In this document: piece after piece, positions 43,164 to 51,748 of the stretch | Numbering within the stretch: the first letter of the stretch is position 1 | Layout of the letters: each line of letters opens with the position of its first letter | Program-made: the position numbers and the translations under genes | Assembly: GCF_019801015.1 (NCBI RefSeq) | Contig: NZ_JAHVJZ010000003.1 | Coordinates: forward strand, 62,001-126,000 | Length of the DNA: 64,000 nt | Origin: Marinobacter nauticus | GTDB taxonomy: Bacteria; Pseudomonadota; Gammaproteobacteria; Enterobacterales; Shewanellaceae | Direction of reading: 5' to 3' | Notes under the pieces: model-generated | The model's database searches: none | What the model saw: the letters and a program-made list of their open reading frames with translations, nothing else | Told to the model about the DNA's origin: nothing

Positions 43164-43988
43164 TTAACGCTTCCGATAGAGTATTCCCGCGGGGTAGCGG
43201 CACATTTCAAAGTCATCGCTCAGGTTGGCGATGGACTCCGATGCCCCAAGGAACAGGTAGCCACCGGGGTTAAGAGCGGCAGCGAATTGCCGCAATATCT
43301 TCTGCTTGTTCTCCGGCGAGAAGTAGATCAGCACATTGCGGCAGAAGATGATGTCGAAGCGGCCCAACAGCAGGTAGCTTTCGAGCAGGTTGTGCTGACG
43401 GAAGGTGATGCCCTGACGCACCTCCGGCTTCACCCGCATCCGGCCTTCACCGAGGCATTCAAAGAACTGTTTACGGGGTTCACTCAGGCCACGGGCCATG
43501 GCCAGCGCGTCGTATTCGCCGCGCTGAGCCTGTTCCAGCACCTGGCTGGAGAGATCGGTAGCCAGAATTTCAGCCCCCTGCACCAGACGGCCCGGATTCT
43601 TGCGGCGGTACTCCTGCAAACTGATGCTCAGAGAGTACGGTTCCTGCCCGGTGGAACAGGCCGCCGACCAGATCCGCACGCGCCGATTGGGCTGACTGAA
43701 CTCCGGCAACACCTCGTTCTTAAGCAGCTCGAAGGGGTAGCCGTCACGAAACCAGAAGGTTTCGTTGGTGGTCATCGCCTCGATCACCTGGGTTTTCAGG
43801 GCGGAGCCGCTGGGGCGCATCGCTTCGCGCACCAGGTCCGCCATGGTGGCATGATGCGCCTCCATCAGTGGACCCAGCCGGCTGCGCACCAGGTACTGCT
43901 TGTTATCGCCCAGAACGATCCCGCACTGGTTCTGCAGGAAGTCGGCAAAGGCCTGGTAGTCTTGGGTTGCCAGAGACTTCGTTGGCAA
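43164..43988 (-). CDS. cheR: Chemotaxis protein methyltransferase CheR
   Basis: A 274-residue enzyme that methylates glutamates of chemoreceptors using S-adenosylmethionine. Visible motifs are the SAM-binding IWSAACSTGQEPYSL near residue 105 and FDIIFCRNVLIYFS near residue 200. Typical length. It is two bases after cheV; placing cheV-cheR before flgB is the standard polar-flagellum order. Confidence 0.94.
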   Translation of the reverse strand: MPTKSLATQDYQAFADFLQNQCGIVLGDNKQYLVRSRLGPLMEAHHATMADLVREAMRPSGSALKTQVIEAMTTNETFWFRDGYPFELLKNEVLPEFSQPNRRVRIWSAACSTGQEPYSLSISLQEYRRKNPGRLVQGAEILATDLSSQVLEQAQRGEYDALAMARGLSEPRKQFFECLGEGRMRVKPEVRQGITFRQHNLLESYLLLGRFDIIFCRNVLIYFSPENKQKILRQFAAALNPGGYLFLGASESIANLSDDFEMCRYPAGILYRKR

Positions 43989-43990
43989 GG

Positions 43991-44923
43991 TTATACCCCT
44001 TGGTTTTTCGACAGGTAACTGTTGACCGTACGAGCCAGCTCATCAGGATTGAACTTGGCGATGAACTCATCCGCCCCAACCTTCTGCACCATCGCCTGGT
44101 TAAAGACGCCGGACAGCGAGGTGTGCAGAATGACGCTCAGTGATTTGAGTTTGGGATTGGCCCGGATCTCGGCGGTCAGCGTGTAGCCGTCCATCTCCGG
44201 CATTTCGATATCGGAAACCACCAGCCCCAGCTTGCTGGAGATGTCCTGGCAATCTTCGGCCATCTCTTTGAGCTTGTTCAGCGCTTCCAGGCCGTCCTTG
44301 ACCACGATGAGATCCAGCCCCATCGGTTCCAGCGCGCGCTGTACCTGCTTGCGGGCCACGGAAGAGTCGTCCGCCACCAGCACCGCACGGCGCACTTCGG
44401 CCACCGGAGCCAGCTCAGCCACCACCTCTTCACTCACCTCTGCCCGGGCCGGAGAGATCTCATCGAGGATCTTCTCAACGTCCAGGATCTCCACCAGCTG
44501 TTCGTCCAGCTCGGTCACGGCGGTGAGGTAGTTGCTGCGACCACTGCCTTTTGGCGGTGGCAGAACGCCTTCCCAGTTCAGGTTGACGATGCGTTCAACG
44601 CCACTGACCAGGAAACCCTGCACCGAGCGGTTGTATTCCGTGATGATGATAAACGCGGTGTCGAGATTCTGAGTGAGCGGGCCGCCAATGGCAGCGGAGA
44701 GGTCAATCACTGAGATGGTTTGGCCACGGATGTGGGCCACTCCGCGGATCAGGCCACTTTGGTGGGGAAGTGCGGTCAGCTTGGGGCATTGCAGCACCTC
44801 GCGAACCTTAAACACGTTGATGCCGTAGCGCTGGCGTCCTTGCAGACGGAACAGCAGCAGTTCAAGGCGATTCTGACCCACCAGCTGAGTGCGCTGGTTC
44901 ACCGAGTCCAAAATACTGGCCAT
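43991..44923 (-). CDS. cheV: Chemotaxis coupling/response protein CheV
   Basis: A 310-residue protein with an N-terminal CheW domain (about 15-160; FKVREVLQCP, VAHIRGQTISVIDLSAAIGG) and a C-terminal receiver (about 178-300). The phosphorylation site lies in VVSDIEMPEMDGYTLT and the acidic pocket in VLVADDSSVARKQ. It couples receptors to CheA and adjusts adaptation. Upstream on its strand, GCCGATAT (plus-strand 44981-44988) matches a sigma-28 -10 element, but the -35 is poor. Confidence 0.93.
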   Translation of the reverse strand: MASILDSVNQRTQLVGQNRLELLLFRLQGRQRYGINVFKVREVLQCPKLTALPHQSGLIRGVAHIRGQTISVIDLSAAIGGPLTQNLDTAFIIITEYNRSVQGFLVSGVERIVNLNWEGVLPPPKGSGRSNYLTAVTELDEQLVEILDVEKILDEISPARAEVSEEVVAELAPVAEVRRAVLVADDSSVARKQVQRALEPMGLDLIVVKDGLEALNKLKEMAEDCQDISSKLGLVVSDIEMPEMDGYTLTAEIRANPKLKSLSVILHTSLSGVFNQAMVQKVGADEFIAKFNPDELARTVNSYLSKNQGV

Positions 44924-44998
44924 AAGGGAACGTCCTTATCAAAGATGACGAAAATCGGGGCCTTGGGCCCATAGTGGGTTATATCGGCCGATTGTCGT

Positions 44999-45004
44999 TA
45001 TAAT
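44999..45004 (+). promoter_or_regulatory. Possible -10 element for flgA
   Basis: TATAAT lies about 108 bases upstream of the flgA start in the divergent cheV-flgA gap. No convincing -35 sits 17 bases before it, so this is a partial promoter call. Confidence 0.3.
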
Positions 45005-45111
45005 GCAGCGGCGTTGTATCAATTTCTGGAAGTCGGTTCAACCGAGCCAACCGGAAACGAGGTGAAACGCTCCCCTGAATGGGATCAATTATAGGATTAA
45101 TGGATCGGCGA

Positions 45112-45816
45112 ATGCGAACTTTCTCAACCGTTTACTCCAGGGTTTTTGCGCTGCTGTTGTCACTGCTGTCTTACGGCGCCGCAACCGCCAGCGAGACACC
45201 GTTAGAGGTGATTCGAAGCACCGCCGCCGAGTACGTTCAGGCGCACATTACCGTGCCGGATGGTGCCCGGGTGTCGGTCACCGCCAATGACCTCGACAAC
45301 CGCCTGAAGTATCCTGTTTGTAACCAACCGCTGCTGGCGAGCGCACCGGGCAACAATGGCTTCGGCCGCTACGTCACCGTGAAGGTAAGCTGCCCGGACG
45401 ATTCTGGCTGGTCACTGTACGTTCCGGTGCAGACCCGCTTTGAATACCCGGTGGTGGTGGCCACCGCCACCCTGAACGCCGACGCGGTGCTGGAGCCGCA
45501 GCATCTGCGCGTGGAATACCGCGATGCCAATACCCTGCGCGGCCAGACCGTGACCGACCCCAACCAACTGGTCGGCGCCCGCCTTATCCGCCGCATCGGC
45601 AGCGGCCAGCCCATCAGCAACAACAATATCTGCCTGGTGTGCAGCGGTGATCTGGTGACCATCTATGCCCGCACCGGCGGCATCGAAATCAAAACCAGCG
45701 GCGAAGCGCGGGGCAGTGGCGCACAGGGTGACAGCATCCGGGTGCAAAACAACCGTTCAAAACGTATTATCGATGCCAGAGTGGTCGGGGTTGGGGAAGT
45801 GGAAGTGCGGATGTAA
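45112..45816 (+). CDS. flgA: Flagellar P-ring assembly chaperone FlgA
   Basis: From the ATG at 45112 the protein has 234 residues with a signal peptide (about 1-27, ending ATAS). The C-terminal SAF-like domain is seen in ATLNADAVLEPQHLRVEYRD and LVGARLIRRIGSGQPISNNN. In-frame ATGs at 45079 and 45100 are alternatives. It runs divergently from cheV and is followed by flgMN. Confidence 0.92.
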   Translation: MRTFSTVYSRVFALLLSLLSYGAATASETPLEVIRSTAAEYVQAHITVPDGARVSVTANDLDNRLKYPVCNQPLLASAPGNNGFGRYVTVKVSCPDDSGWSLYVPVQTRFEYPVVVATATLNADAVLEPQHLRVEYRDANTLRGQTVTDPNQLVGARLIRRIGSGQPISNNNICLVCSGDLVTIYARTGGIEIKTSGEARGSGAQGDSIRVQNNRSKRIIDARVVGVGEVEVRM

Positions 45817-45824
45817 AAAACCCC

Positions 45825-45851
45825 TAAAGCTTTCGCCGTCACAGACGATAA
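45825..45851 (+). promoter_or_regulatory. Sigma-28 (FliA) promoter of flgM
   Basis: TAAA at 45825-45828 and GACGATAA at 45844-45851 are separated by 15 bases, one mismatch from the FliA consensus TAAA-N15-GCCGATAA. The start would be near 45858, 35 bases before flgM. A FliA promoter here gives the usual anti-sigma feedback loop. Confidence 0.7.
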
Positions 45852-45892
45852 CCAAAGACAGCAAAGACACAAATTTTACGGAGCCAAGCATT

Positions 45893-46210
45893 ATGGCGAT
45901 CGATCTCAGCAAACTGACCAGCGGTGCCAGCCACACTCTGCCGAGCCAGAGCAAGGCCAAACCTGCCGTCAGCAGCGAAAGCAGCCAAGCCCCTGCCCGC
46001 CCGGCTGGCGACGCGGTGGTGCTGACTGAGCAAGCCCAGCAGTTGGCCCGCGCCGAGAGCAACCTGGCTAACGCCAGCGGCATCGACCAGGCCAAAGTGG
46101 ACGCCGTCCGCCAGGCCATCTCCGAAGGCCGCTACCACGTCGACCCGGAGCGTCTGGCGCAGAACATCACCAAGTTCGAAAACGAACTGAACGGACTGGC
46201 GGATGAGTGA
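45893..46210 (+). CDS. flgM: Anti-sigma-28 factor FlgM
   Basis: A 105-residue protein with a disordered N-half rich in Ser, Ala and Lys and the FlgM C-terminal helices VDAVRQAISEGRYHVDPERL followed by AQNITKFE. It binds FliA until it is exported through the finished hook. The ACGGAGCC ribosome site precedes the ATG. It overlaps flgN by eight bases. Confidence 0.92.
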   Translation: MAIDLSKLTSGASHTLPSQSKAKPAVSSESSQAPARPAGDAVVLTEQAQQLARAESNLANASGIDQAKVDAVRQAISEGRYHVDPERLAQNITKFENELNGLADE

Positions 46211-46634
46211 ACCCACTCTCGCTGAACGGCTTTCCCAACAGCTGATCCGACTGGATCAGCTGTTGGCGCTTTTGACCCGCGAAACCGATGCCCTGGTGCA
46301 ACGGGATGTGGATCAGATTGAAGCGCTGCTCAAAGAGAAGCTGACTCTGCTGGACACCATCGGCCAGGCCGATCAGCAGCTCAGCCGCCACCCTGAAATT
46401 GCTCAGGCCAGCGCCGACCCGGAGCTGGCCGACACCCTGAAACAGGCCCGCGAGCGCCTGGCGGAATGCCAGAGCCGCAATGAGCACAACCAGGCCCAGG
46501 CAGAGCTGGTCAGCGCCAGTCTGACCCGACTGCAACAACTGCTGCAGCGCACCCGCCACGCCAGCGCCATGACCTACACCGGCGAAGGCCAGACTCACGT
46601 TGGCCAGCGCCTCGGTAAACGCATTCAGGTCTGA
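46203..46634 (+). CDS. flgN: FlgN-like flagellar export chaperone
   Basis: A 143-residue, almost wholly helical protein with long heptad-like runs (LIRLDQLLALLTRETDALVQ) and a Gln/Thr-rich end. Size, composition and position right after flgM fit FlgN, the chaperone for FlgK and FlgL, both encoded in this window. Confidence 0.85.
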   Translation: MSEPTLAERLSQQLIRLDQLLALLTRETDALVQRDVDQIEALLKEKLTLLDTIGQADQQLSRHPEIAQASADPELADTLKQARERLAECQSRNEHNQAQAELVSASLTRLQQLLQRTRHASAMTYTGEGQTHVGQRLGKRIQV

Positions 46635-46656
46635 CAGCCGGTTCAGCGACCGACAC

Positions 46657-46685
46657 AAAAAAGCCCGGCCAGTGCCGGGCTTTTT
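46657..46685. terminator. Bidirectional rho-independent terminator
   Basis: AAAAAAGCCCGGC-CAGT-GCCGGGCTTTTT lies between the convergent flgN and flgP genes. Confidence 0.88.
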
Positions 46686-46697
46686 GCTGTGGGGCGT

Positions 46698-47144
46698 TCA
46701 GTAATAGCTGACCGAACGGACCCGTTGACGGGGCTGCTGCTGGTAGAGCTCCCACACCACTTTATAATCCAGCTCCAGCTCGGTAACGTAGCTGTCGCCC
46801 ACCGGGTAGCTGCGTACCACCCGGGCACCGCGGATCACCCCATCCACCTGGGCCCGGAACTCATCCCGGCGCAGCACCATCTCATCCATCTCGCTGACGC
46901 CCTGAATGCGCTGACCATACACCTGCTCTGCCAGTTCGCGGTAGGCGTCCAGCTTGGCGGCGCGCATCGCCCGGCGCATCTTCTCCTGCTCGGTTTCTCC
47001 CAGCTGGGCAGAAAGCGGCGCAATGCCGGTGGCGGTCAGTACCGGGAAAGACTCCGGCGCCACGGTTTCATACTCGACGTAGCGGTCGTAACCGGCGCAA
47101 CCGGTCAGCGCCGTCAGCAACAGCGCGCAAGGTAACAGTCTCAT
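46698..47144 (-). CDS. flgP: Flagellar outer-membrane lipoprotein FlgP
   Basis: A 148-residue LPP20-type lipoprotein with lipobox LTGCAG (lipidated Cys at about 16). ATGIAPLSAQLGETEQEKMR followed by the helical block AMRAAKLDAYRELAEQVYG is typical of FlgP. In Vibrio and relatives FlgP forms a basal disk of the polar flagellum with FlgO and FlgT. The start overlaps the flgO stop (ATGA). Confidence 0.88.
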   Translation of the reverse strand: MRLLPCALLLTALTGCAGYDRYVEYETVAPESFPVLTATGIAPLSAQLGETEQEKMRRAMRAAKLDAYRELAEQVYGQRIQGVSEMDEMVLRRDEFRAQVDGVIRGARVVRSYPVGDSYVTELELDYKVVWELYQQQPRQRVRSVSYY

Positions 47145-47779
47145 CGTTCCTCCCGTTCCACCACGCCGCCGCGACCAGACGCCTCATGGCGGTACAACCC
47201 GCCCGCTTCCAGACTCACCTGACGGGAAGGGCCAAAGTGCTGCGGCAACTGCTGCCAAGGCACACTGCTGTGCGACGTGGAGACAATCCGCTTATTGGCG
47301 ACCGACAAGATGCGGCTGTTGATCACCACCGAATCCCGGCTGGTGGCGATGGTGGCCACCACCACCTCCTCCACCGGCAACTGGCTGGCCAGCTGCTCAA
47401 AGTCGCGGGTCAGCATCAGGTTGCCCTGCTCAGTAACCCGTACGGTGTTGCCGCCGTTCAGGTCCAGCAGGTTCAGGCCCTGCTGATGCAGCGCTGCTGT
47501 CAGGGCTTCACCCAACTGGCGGGCAAACTGGCTGCTCTGATCAAACTGCTCCAGCATCACCGGCGTGGTAACGGCCATCAGGCGGGTGGTGTCCATATTG
47601 TCATGGTGACGCACCAGATCGCGGGCAATGGTTTCCGCCAGTACGTTCAGTTCCCCCTGCGGCGGCAACACCTTGCCGTTTTCCTCAACGGGATAGCCCG
47701 CCGGAGGCTCGGGTGCCGTGGCACAACCGAACAGTCCCAGCAGCAGCGTGGCCGCCAGCGTTCGCGCCTTTACTCGCAT
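47141..47779 (-). CDS. flgO: Flagellar outer-membrane protein FlgO
   Basis: From the ATG at 47779, with AGGAGA seven bases upstream, this is a 212-residue lipoprotein (LLLGLFGCATA; Cys at about 18). The FlgO domain is seen in LNVLAETIARDLVRHHDNMD and VATIATSRDSVVINSRILSV. It forms an operon with flgP and is preceded by a sigma-28-like element. Confidence 0.88.
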   Translation of the reverse strand: MRVKARTLAATLLLGLFGCATAPEPPAGYPVEENGKVLPPQGELNVLAETIARDLVRHHDNMDTTRLMAVTTPVMLEQFDQSSQFARQLGEALTAALHQQGLNLLDLNGGNTVRVTEQGNLMLTRDFEQLASQLPVEEVVVATIATSRDSVVINSRILSVANKRIVSTSHSSVPWQQLPQHFGPSRQVSLEAGGLYRHEASGRGGVVEREER

Positions 47780-47809
47780 TGATTGGTCTCCTGTCACTCG
47801 CATACCTTG

Positions 47810-47836
47810 GTATCGACCCACAGCCCATAAGCTTTA
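47810..47836 (-). promoter_or_regulatory. Candidate sigma-28 promoter of flgOP
   Basis: Read leftward, TAAA (47836-47833) is followed after 15 bases by GTCGATAC (47817-47810), six of eight with GCCGATAA. It lies about 31 bases before the flgO ATG and touches the flgT -24 element. Confidence 0.5.
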
Positions 47837-47850
47837 GGCACAAGCTTTGC
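47836..47850 (+). promoter_or_regulatory. Candidate sigma-54 promoter of flgT
   Basis: AGGCACAAGCTTTGC has GG and GC ten bases apart and matches TGGCAC-N5-TTGC except for the first T. The start would be near 47862, about 31 bases before flgT. A TATAAT at 47852-47857 overlaps the region and could give a sigma-70 alternative. Confidence 0.6.
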
Positions 47851-47892
47851 TTATAATCGGGCCAACCACAACGCCAAGGTAACCCCAGCCCG

Positions 47893-49023
47893 ATGAATCG
47901 GTTATGCCTCGCCCTGCTCTCACTGCTGTTGCTCACGCCTGCCGCCTTTGCGGGTTTTATGGAGCTGAGCGGCCATGCCCAGATCATCAATGATGATGTG
48001 GAGTCCGCCCGTCAGCGCGCCATCGACCGCGCCCTTAGTCAGGCAGTGATGAGTCACGGTGCGCAGCTCGACTACCAGCAGCGCAGCCGGAATGGCGTGC
48101 TGATTGATGAACAGCTGACCATGGACAGCCAGGCCAGCGTGGAATCGATGGAGATCCTCTCTGAGCGACGCAGCGGCAACCAGTACTTTGTTGAGATGCG
48201 GGTGCAGATGGTCAGCGACGCCCTCGGCAAGTGCCGTGGCCCGGCGGGCCGGGTGGCCATCAGCGTGCCCCGCGCCCAGGTGCGCTACCGCGAGCAACTG
48301 GTGCCCGGCGGCCTGTATGAGCTGGACAGCGCATTCAGCCGCCTTATCAGTAATACCCTCAACGGCGAAGGCCGCTACGCCTTTGGCAACGCCCGTGATG
48401 ACCTGCGCATCGACATCGCCGGATACGACCGGGAGTGGGTGCGCTCTCTGGGCGAGCAGGACAACAGCCAGTACGTGCTGGCGCTGGTGTTTGATGACCT
48501 CAGCCTTGACCGCCCGGACCGGGTGATGGGCTACTGGGAACGGGACGCCACCCGACAGTTGGCGCTGGAAGCGGTGCTCTACGACGCCTTCACTACCGAA
48601 CGGGTATGGAGCCAGCGTTACCGCAGTCAGGGCGGCTGGCCTTATGAGCGTCAGGAGATGGCGGACACCGCCACTGAAACGTTCTGGAACAGCGACTTTG
48701 GCCAGGAGCTGCGCAAGATTGGCAACGACATAGTGCGCGACCTGAACGACACCCTCGCCTGCCAGCCGCTGAAAGGCCGCATCATTGAGTTGCGCGGCGA
48801 CCGTGCCGTGGTCAGCCTCGGACTGCGCCACGGCTTACGACCGGGCGACAAACTTCAAATCATCACTCAGCAGGACAGCTGGGCCCAGCCCGGCGAACTG
48901 GTGCTGACCCTGGAACAGGTTGAGCCGGAGCGCGCCCGCGCCCGACTGGAGGGCCCCACCGCCCTGATGGGCGTACAGGTGGGTGACTGGGTTCAGCGCG
49001 CCCCACGCCAGCGCAAACTTTAG
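47893..49023 (+). CDS. flgT: Flagellar H-ring protein FlgT
   Basis: A 376-residue periplasmic protein with a signal peptide (about 1-20, AFA cleavage) and the three-part FlgT layout. The N-domain is GFMELSGHAQIINDDVESAR with QRAIDRALSQAV, the middle domain is around RVAISVPRAQ and the SH3-like C-domain is GRIIELRGDRAVVSLGLRHG. FlgT builds the H-ring around the basal body in sodium-driven polar flagella. It is divergent from flgOP. Confidence 0.9.
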   Translation: MNRLCLALLSLLLLTPAAFAGFMELSGHAQIINDDVESARQRAIDRALSQAVMSHGAQLDYQQRSRNGVLIDEQLTMDSQASVESMEILSERRSGNQYFVEMRVQMVSDALGKCRGPAGRVAISVPRAQVRYREQLVPGGLYELDSAFSRLISNTLNGEGRYAFGNARDDLRIDIAGYDREWVRSLGEQDNSQYVLALVFDDLSLDRPDRVMGYWERDATRQLALEAVLYDAFTTERVWSQRYRSQGGWPYERQEMADTATETFWNSDFGQELRKIGNDIVRDLNDTLACQPLKGRIIELRGDRAVVSLGLRHGLRPGDKLQIITQQDSWAQPGELVLTLEQVEPERARARLEGPTALMGVQVGDWVQRAPRQRKL

Positions 49024-49086
49024 ACAACTGATTTGCAGGCCTTTTCAATCCCGCATTCAGCTGGATAGAATGGGCCTGCCTACCGC

Positions 49087-49162
49087 CTCCCCATAGCTCA
49101 ACAGGATAGAGCAGCCGCCTCCTAAGCGGCCGATAGAGGTTCGAGTCCTCTTGGGGAGGCCA
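49087..49162 (+). tRNA. tRNA-Arg (anticodon CCT)
   Basis: A complete cloverleaf of 76 bases with encoded CCA. Acceptor CTCCCCA pairs with TGGGGAG, the D arm is GCTC/GAGC, the anticodon stem GCCGC/GCGGC encloses CTCCTAA (anticodon CCT), the variable loop is CGAT and the T arm is AGAGG-TTCGAGT-CCTCT. It reads AGG codons. A promoter-like TTTTCA-N18-TAGAAT with a GC-rich discriminator lies at 49042-49071. The accessory region begins about 1 kb downstream; I found no repeat of the tRNA 3' end that would mark an integration site. Confidence 0.95.
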
Positions 49163-49262
49163 TTTCAAGCAGATCGCTTATCGCCCCCCCTCCCCTTCGT
49201 ACCCCAACCGGAATCCTCTAAGCAATGCCAGATGCGACGGTTTCAGGAAGTACGCTCGGGCA

Positions 49263-49889
49263 TCAAATCAAAGCCGGCAACATCGAGAAGAGCATCAACG
49301 TTGCCATCAAGGCATTAAATATCCGCGCCCGGCCGCCTTTCAGATAACGGCCAACCAATGTCCCCGCAGCGAGCCACGGGAAGCACCCTATAAGACTGGT
49401 TACGATGAACGTTACTGCCAAAATCGTTGCCTGAAGCAAGAGGCTCTCTGCAGCATCAAGGTAGGCAGCAATCACCGAGGCACAGATTAGCCATGCCTTC
49501 GGGTTTACCCATTGGAACGCTGCGGCGCCCCAAAAACCAATAACGCTATGGCTCGCTTCTGGCTGCCCGGATACGACGTTGTCCTCCAACACAGGGCTCG
49601 ATGCGATCTGCCATGCCATCCAGGTGATTATCAGAATGCCTAAGATGCGCATTCCCCAAATAAGGGCAGGTTCAGCAAGAACAACGAACTGTCCGAACCC
49701 GAGTGAAACCAAAAAAATCATCATGGCGAAGCCCAATGTGATTCCCAGAAGCGCCGGTATACCTCGACGTAGCCCCACGGCTGCACCAAGCCCGGTCAGC
49801 AATACGTTATTCGGGCCAGGTGTGGCAGACGCTGAAAGAGCAAAGGCTGCAAACCCTAAAATTTCTGGGGGGAGGTTTTCAATTGGCAT
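49263..49889 (-). CDS. LysE/RhtB-family amino-acid exporter
   Basis: A 208-residue protein with about six membrane helices. The family motif near the N-terminus is ALSASATPGPNNVLLTGLGA (about 17-36), and WVNPKAWLICASVI is the second conserved block. It probably exports an amino acid or related metabolite; the substrate cannot be read. It is monocistronic, lies just beyond the tRNA gene, and its third-position base use is less GC-rich than the flagellar genes, so it may be part of the accessory DNA. Confidence 0.88.
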   Translation of the reverse strand: MPIENLPPEILGFAAFALSASATPGPNNVLLTGLGAAVGLRRGIPALLGITLGFAMMIFLVSLGFGQFVVLAEPALIWGMRILGILIITWMAWQIASSPVLEDNVVSGQPEASHSVIGFWGAAAFQWVNPKAWLICASVIAAYLDAAESLLLQATILAVTFIVTSLIGCFPWLAAGTLVGRYLKGGRARIFNALMATLMLFSMLPALI

Positions 49890-50245
49890 TTGTCAGTTTC
49901 CCTTCAGACGTTTTCGTCATGTGAAATGCATTGAAGAGGTGAGATTTTCATAGGTAAGCCATATATTTTGGCGGTTCAAAAAAAACGACCAAGAAAAGCC
50001 AATCCCGTTAAGACTTCAGGAATGCCAATGGATTCGCCACCATCACCGAGTGGAATGGATCTGCGAACAAAACACGTCGCTTTCTTCATCGTTTAATCGG
50101 ACGCAAAGTACGGAACGCATCAAGGCGCGGAGCAAGCAAAGCCTCCATCATGACGCCGGATATATGTCAGCATGCCGCCCTCCATCAACACGACTTGTGC
50201 TTTTGAGGGCGTCTATATATGTCCAGTTAGACTTATATCCATAGA
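49890..50245. other. Noncoding gap at the left edge of the accessory region
   Basis: No convincing gene. It contains GTCTAAC-TGGACA read leftward near 50226-50238, which resembles the 5' end of the attC-like repeats to the right, and an inverted pair CGCCCTC/GAGGGCG (about 50184-50216). It may be a degenerate last repeat of the cassette array. Nothing else is evident. Confidence 0.4.
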
Positions 50246-50653
50246 TCAAATATTAATAAACAGTGCAGACAAGAAGATAATCGCACTAACTAAAGAATAA
50301 AGTACAAAGTTTAGGAAGCCATATTTTCTTACTAATTTACCGTTTTCCATTTCGCACTCAAAGCCTGAAAAGCCTTCGTATTTGGAACGCCTCAACCGAA
50401 ACCAAATGAATGGTAAAACAAAAAGAACAACGACAGTAATGATGAAGTTGCTTTCATTATACACCCAGTCATTTATCCGAATAAAAACACTGGGAGAGCA
50501 TAGCTCTCCTAACAACAGAAAACTATGAACATTCAGAAGAATAAAAAAGGACAGAATCGATAGAGATGATGCTAATGAATAAAAATTACTACTACCCTTG
50601 CTCTTTTCTCGCATACAAAGAACATAAAGCATAATCTTATAGAAATTTTCCAT
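50246..50653 (-). CDS. Small membrane protein of the cassette region, unknown
   Basis: A 135-residue AT-rich gene. Three hydrophobic segments are visible (about 27-48, 69-84 and 113-133), separated by a polar loop with FRLRRSKYEGFSGFECEMEN. No family is recognised. It is on the minus strand like the other genes of the array and lies next to the left copy of the 230-bp repeat. A membrane immunity protein is possible but unproven. Confidence 0.6.
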   Translation of the reverse strand: MENFYKIMLYVLCMREKSKGSSNFYSLASSLSILSFFILLNVHSFLLLGELCSPSVFIRINDWVYNESNFIITVVVLFVLPFIWFRLRRSKYEGFSGFECEMENGKLVRKYGFLNFVLYSLVSAIIFLSALFINI

Positions 50654-50872
50654 ACCACTGATTCTCCCTCTTACCTATAATACTCCACCCCTTCCTGAAT
50701 GCCACTCTGGACCGTAACTGGACCGTAACCGTAACTGGACACCCATTTTTATCTGCATTTGAAAGGTGCATGTCTGCACTCACCTTCTCGGCCCTAAACT
50801 AAGCCCGTTTGACTGGTCCATCAAGGGCTCTTGGCCCCTTTAAGCCCATAACCTTGAATCGCCCCGCTTTTC

Positions 50873-51748
50873 TTAGACACTGTTCTGATTAGAAAAGTAC
50901 TGCTTCTCAAACTCTACGGGTGATAGCTGGTTATTGGAACCATGGCGTCGCTTCGGGTTATAGAATATCTCTATGTAATCGAACACATCGCTGCGCGCTT
51001 CGTCCCGTGTTCCGTAATTTTTCCGTTTGATGCGCTCTCGCTTGAGCAGTTGAAAAAAGCTCTCTGCAACCGCATTGTCATGGCAGTTTCCACGTCGGCT
51101 CATGCTGCCTTTCAAGTTATTTGCCGCCAGAAAGCTGCGCCACTCCATGCTGGTGTACTGGCTTCCCTGATCGGAATGGATCATGACCTCCCGCTTCGGT
51201 TGGCGTCGCCAAATAGCCATCATCACCGCATCGATGGCCAAGTCTGTCGTCATTCTCGGCTTCATTGCCCAGCCAATCACCTGTCGGGAAAAGAGGTCAA
51301 TGACCACGGCCAAATAGAGCCAGCCTTCGTAAGTTCGAATGTATGTGATGTCCGTGACCCAAGCTTTGTTGGGCTAAACAACATCAAATTGACGCTCTAG
51401 AAAATTAGGCGATGCAACAGGTGGTTTCCCTCCATAGTGACCAGGCCGAAGCCGGTATCCTGTTTGGGTGCGCAGTCCAGAAAGCTTCATCAATCGGGCG
51501 ACTCGGTGCTTTCCACAAGACTCTCCATCTTCGCGCATGTCGTCATGGATTTTTCGAAACCCGTAGACCCCACCACTTTCCAGCCATGCCTGCTTTATCA
51601 GGCCCGTCAGACGCCGGTCATCTTTGGCTCTAGGGGAAAGTGGCGTTTTCAGCCACGCATAGTAACCGCTTGGATGGACATTCAATGTCCGGCATAAACG
51701 GCGTACTGCGAAGTGGATGGAGTGCTCTTTGATGAAGGCGTACTTCAG
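50873..51748 (-). pseudogene. IS3 transposase orfB with an internal amber stop
   Basis: The frame encodes an IS3 OrfB (HTH_21 and rve integrase core) but has one in-frame TAG at 51374-51376, after RQFDVV and before PNKAWVTDITYI. All three catalytic acids lie downstream of it: D in WVTDITY, D in IHSDQGSQYTS and E in AVAESFF. Without readthrough the element makes no full transposase. The frame starts at the third base of the last orfA sense codon, the arrangement for -1 frameshifting. Confidence 0.9.

Noticed and set aside
45079-45111. Earlier flgA start at 45079
   Set aside because: It would put a polar, non-signal-like stretch before the signal peptide; 45112 gives a standard one.
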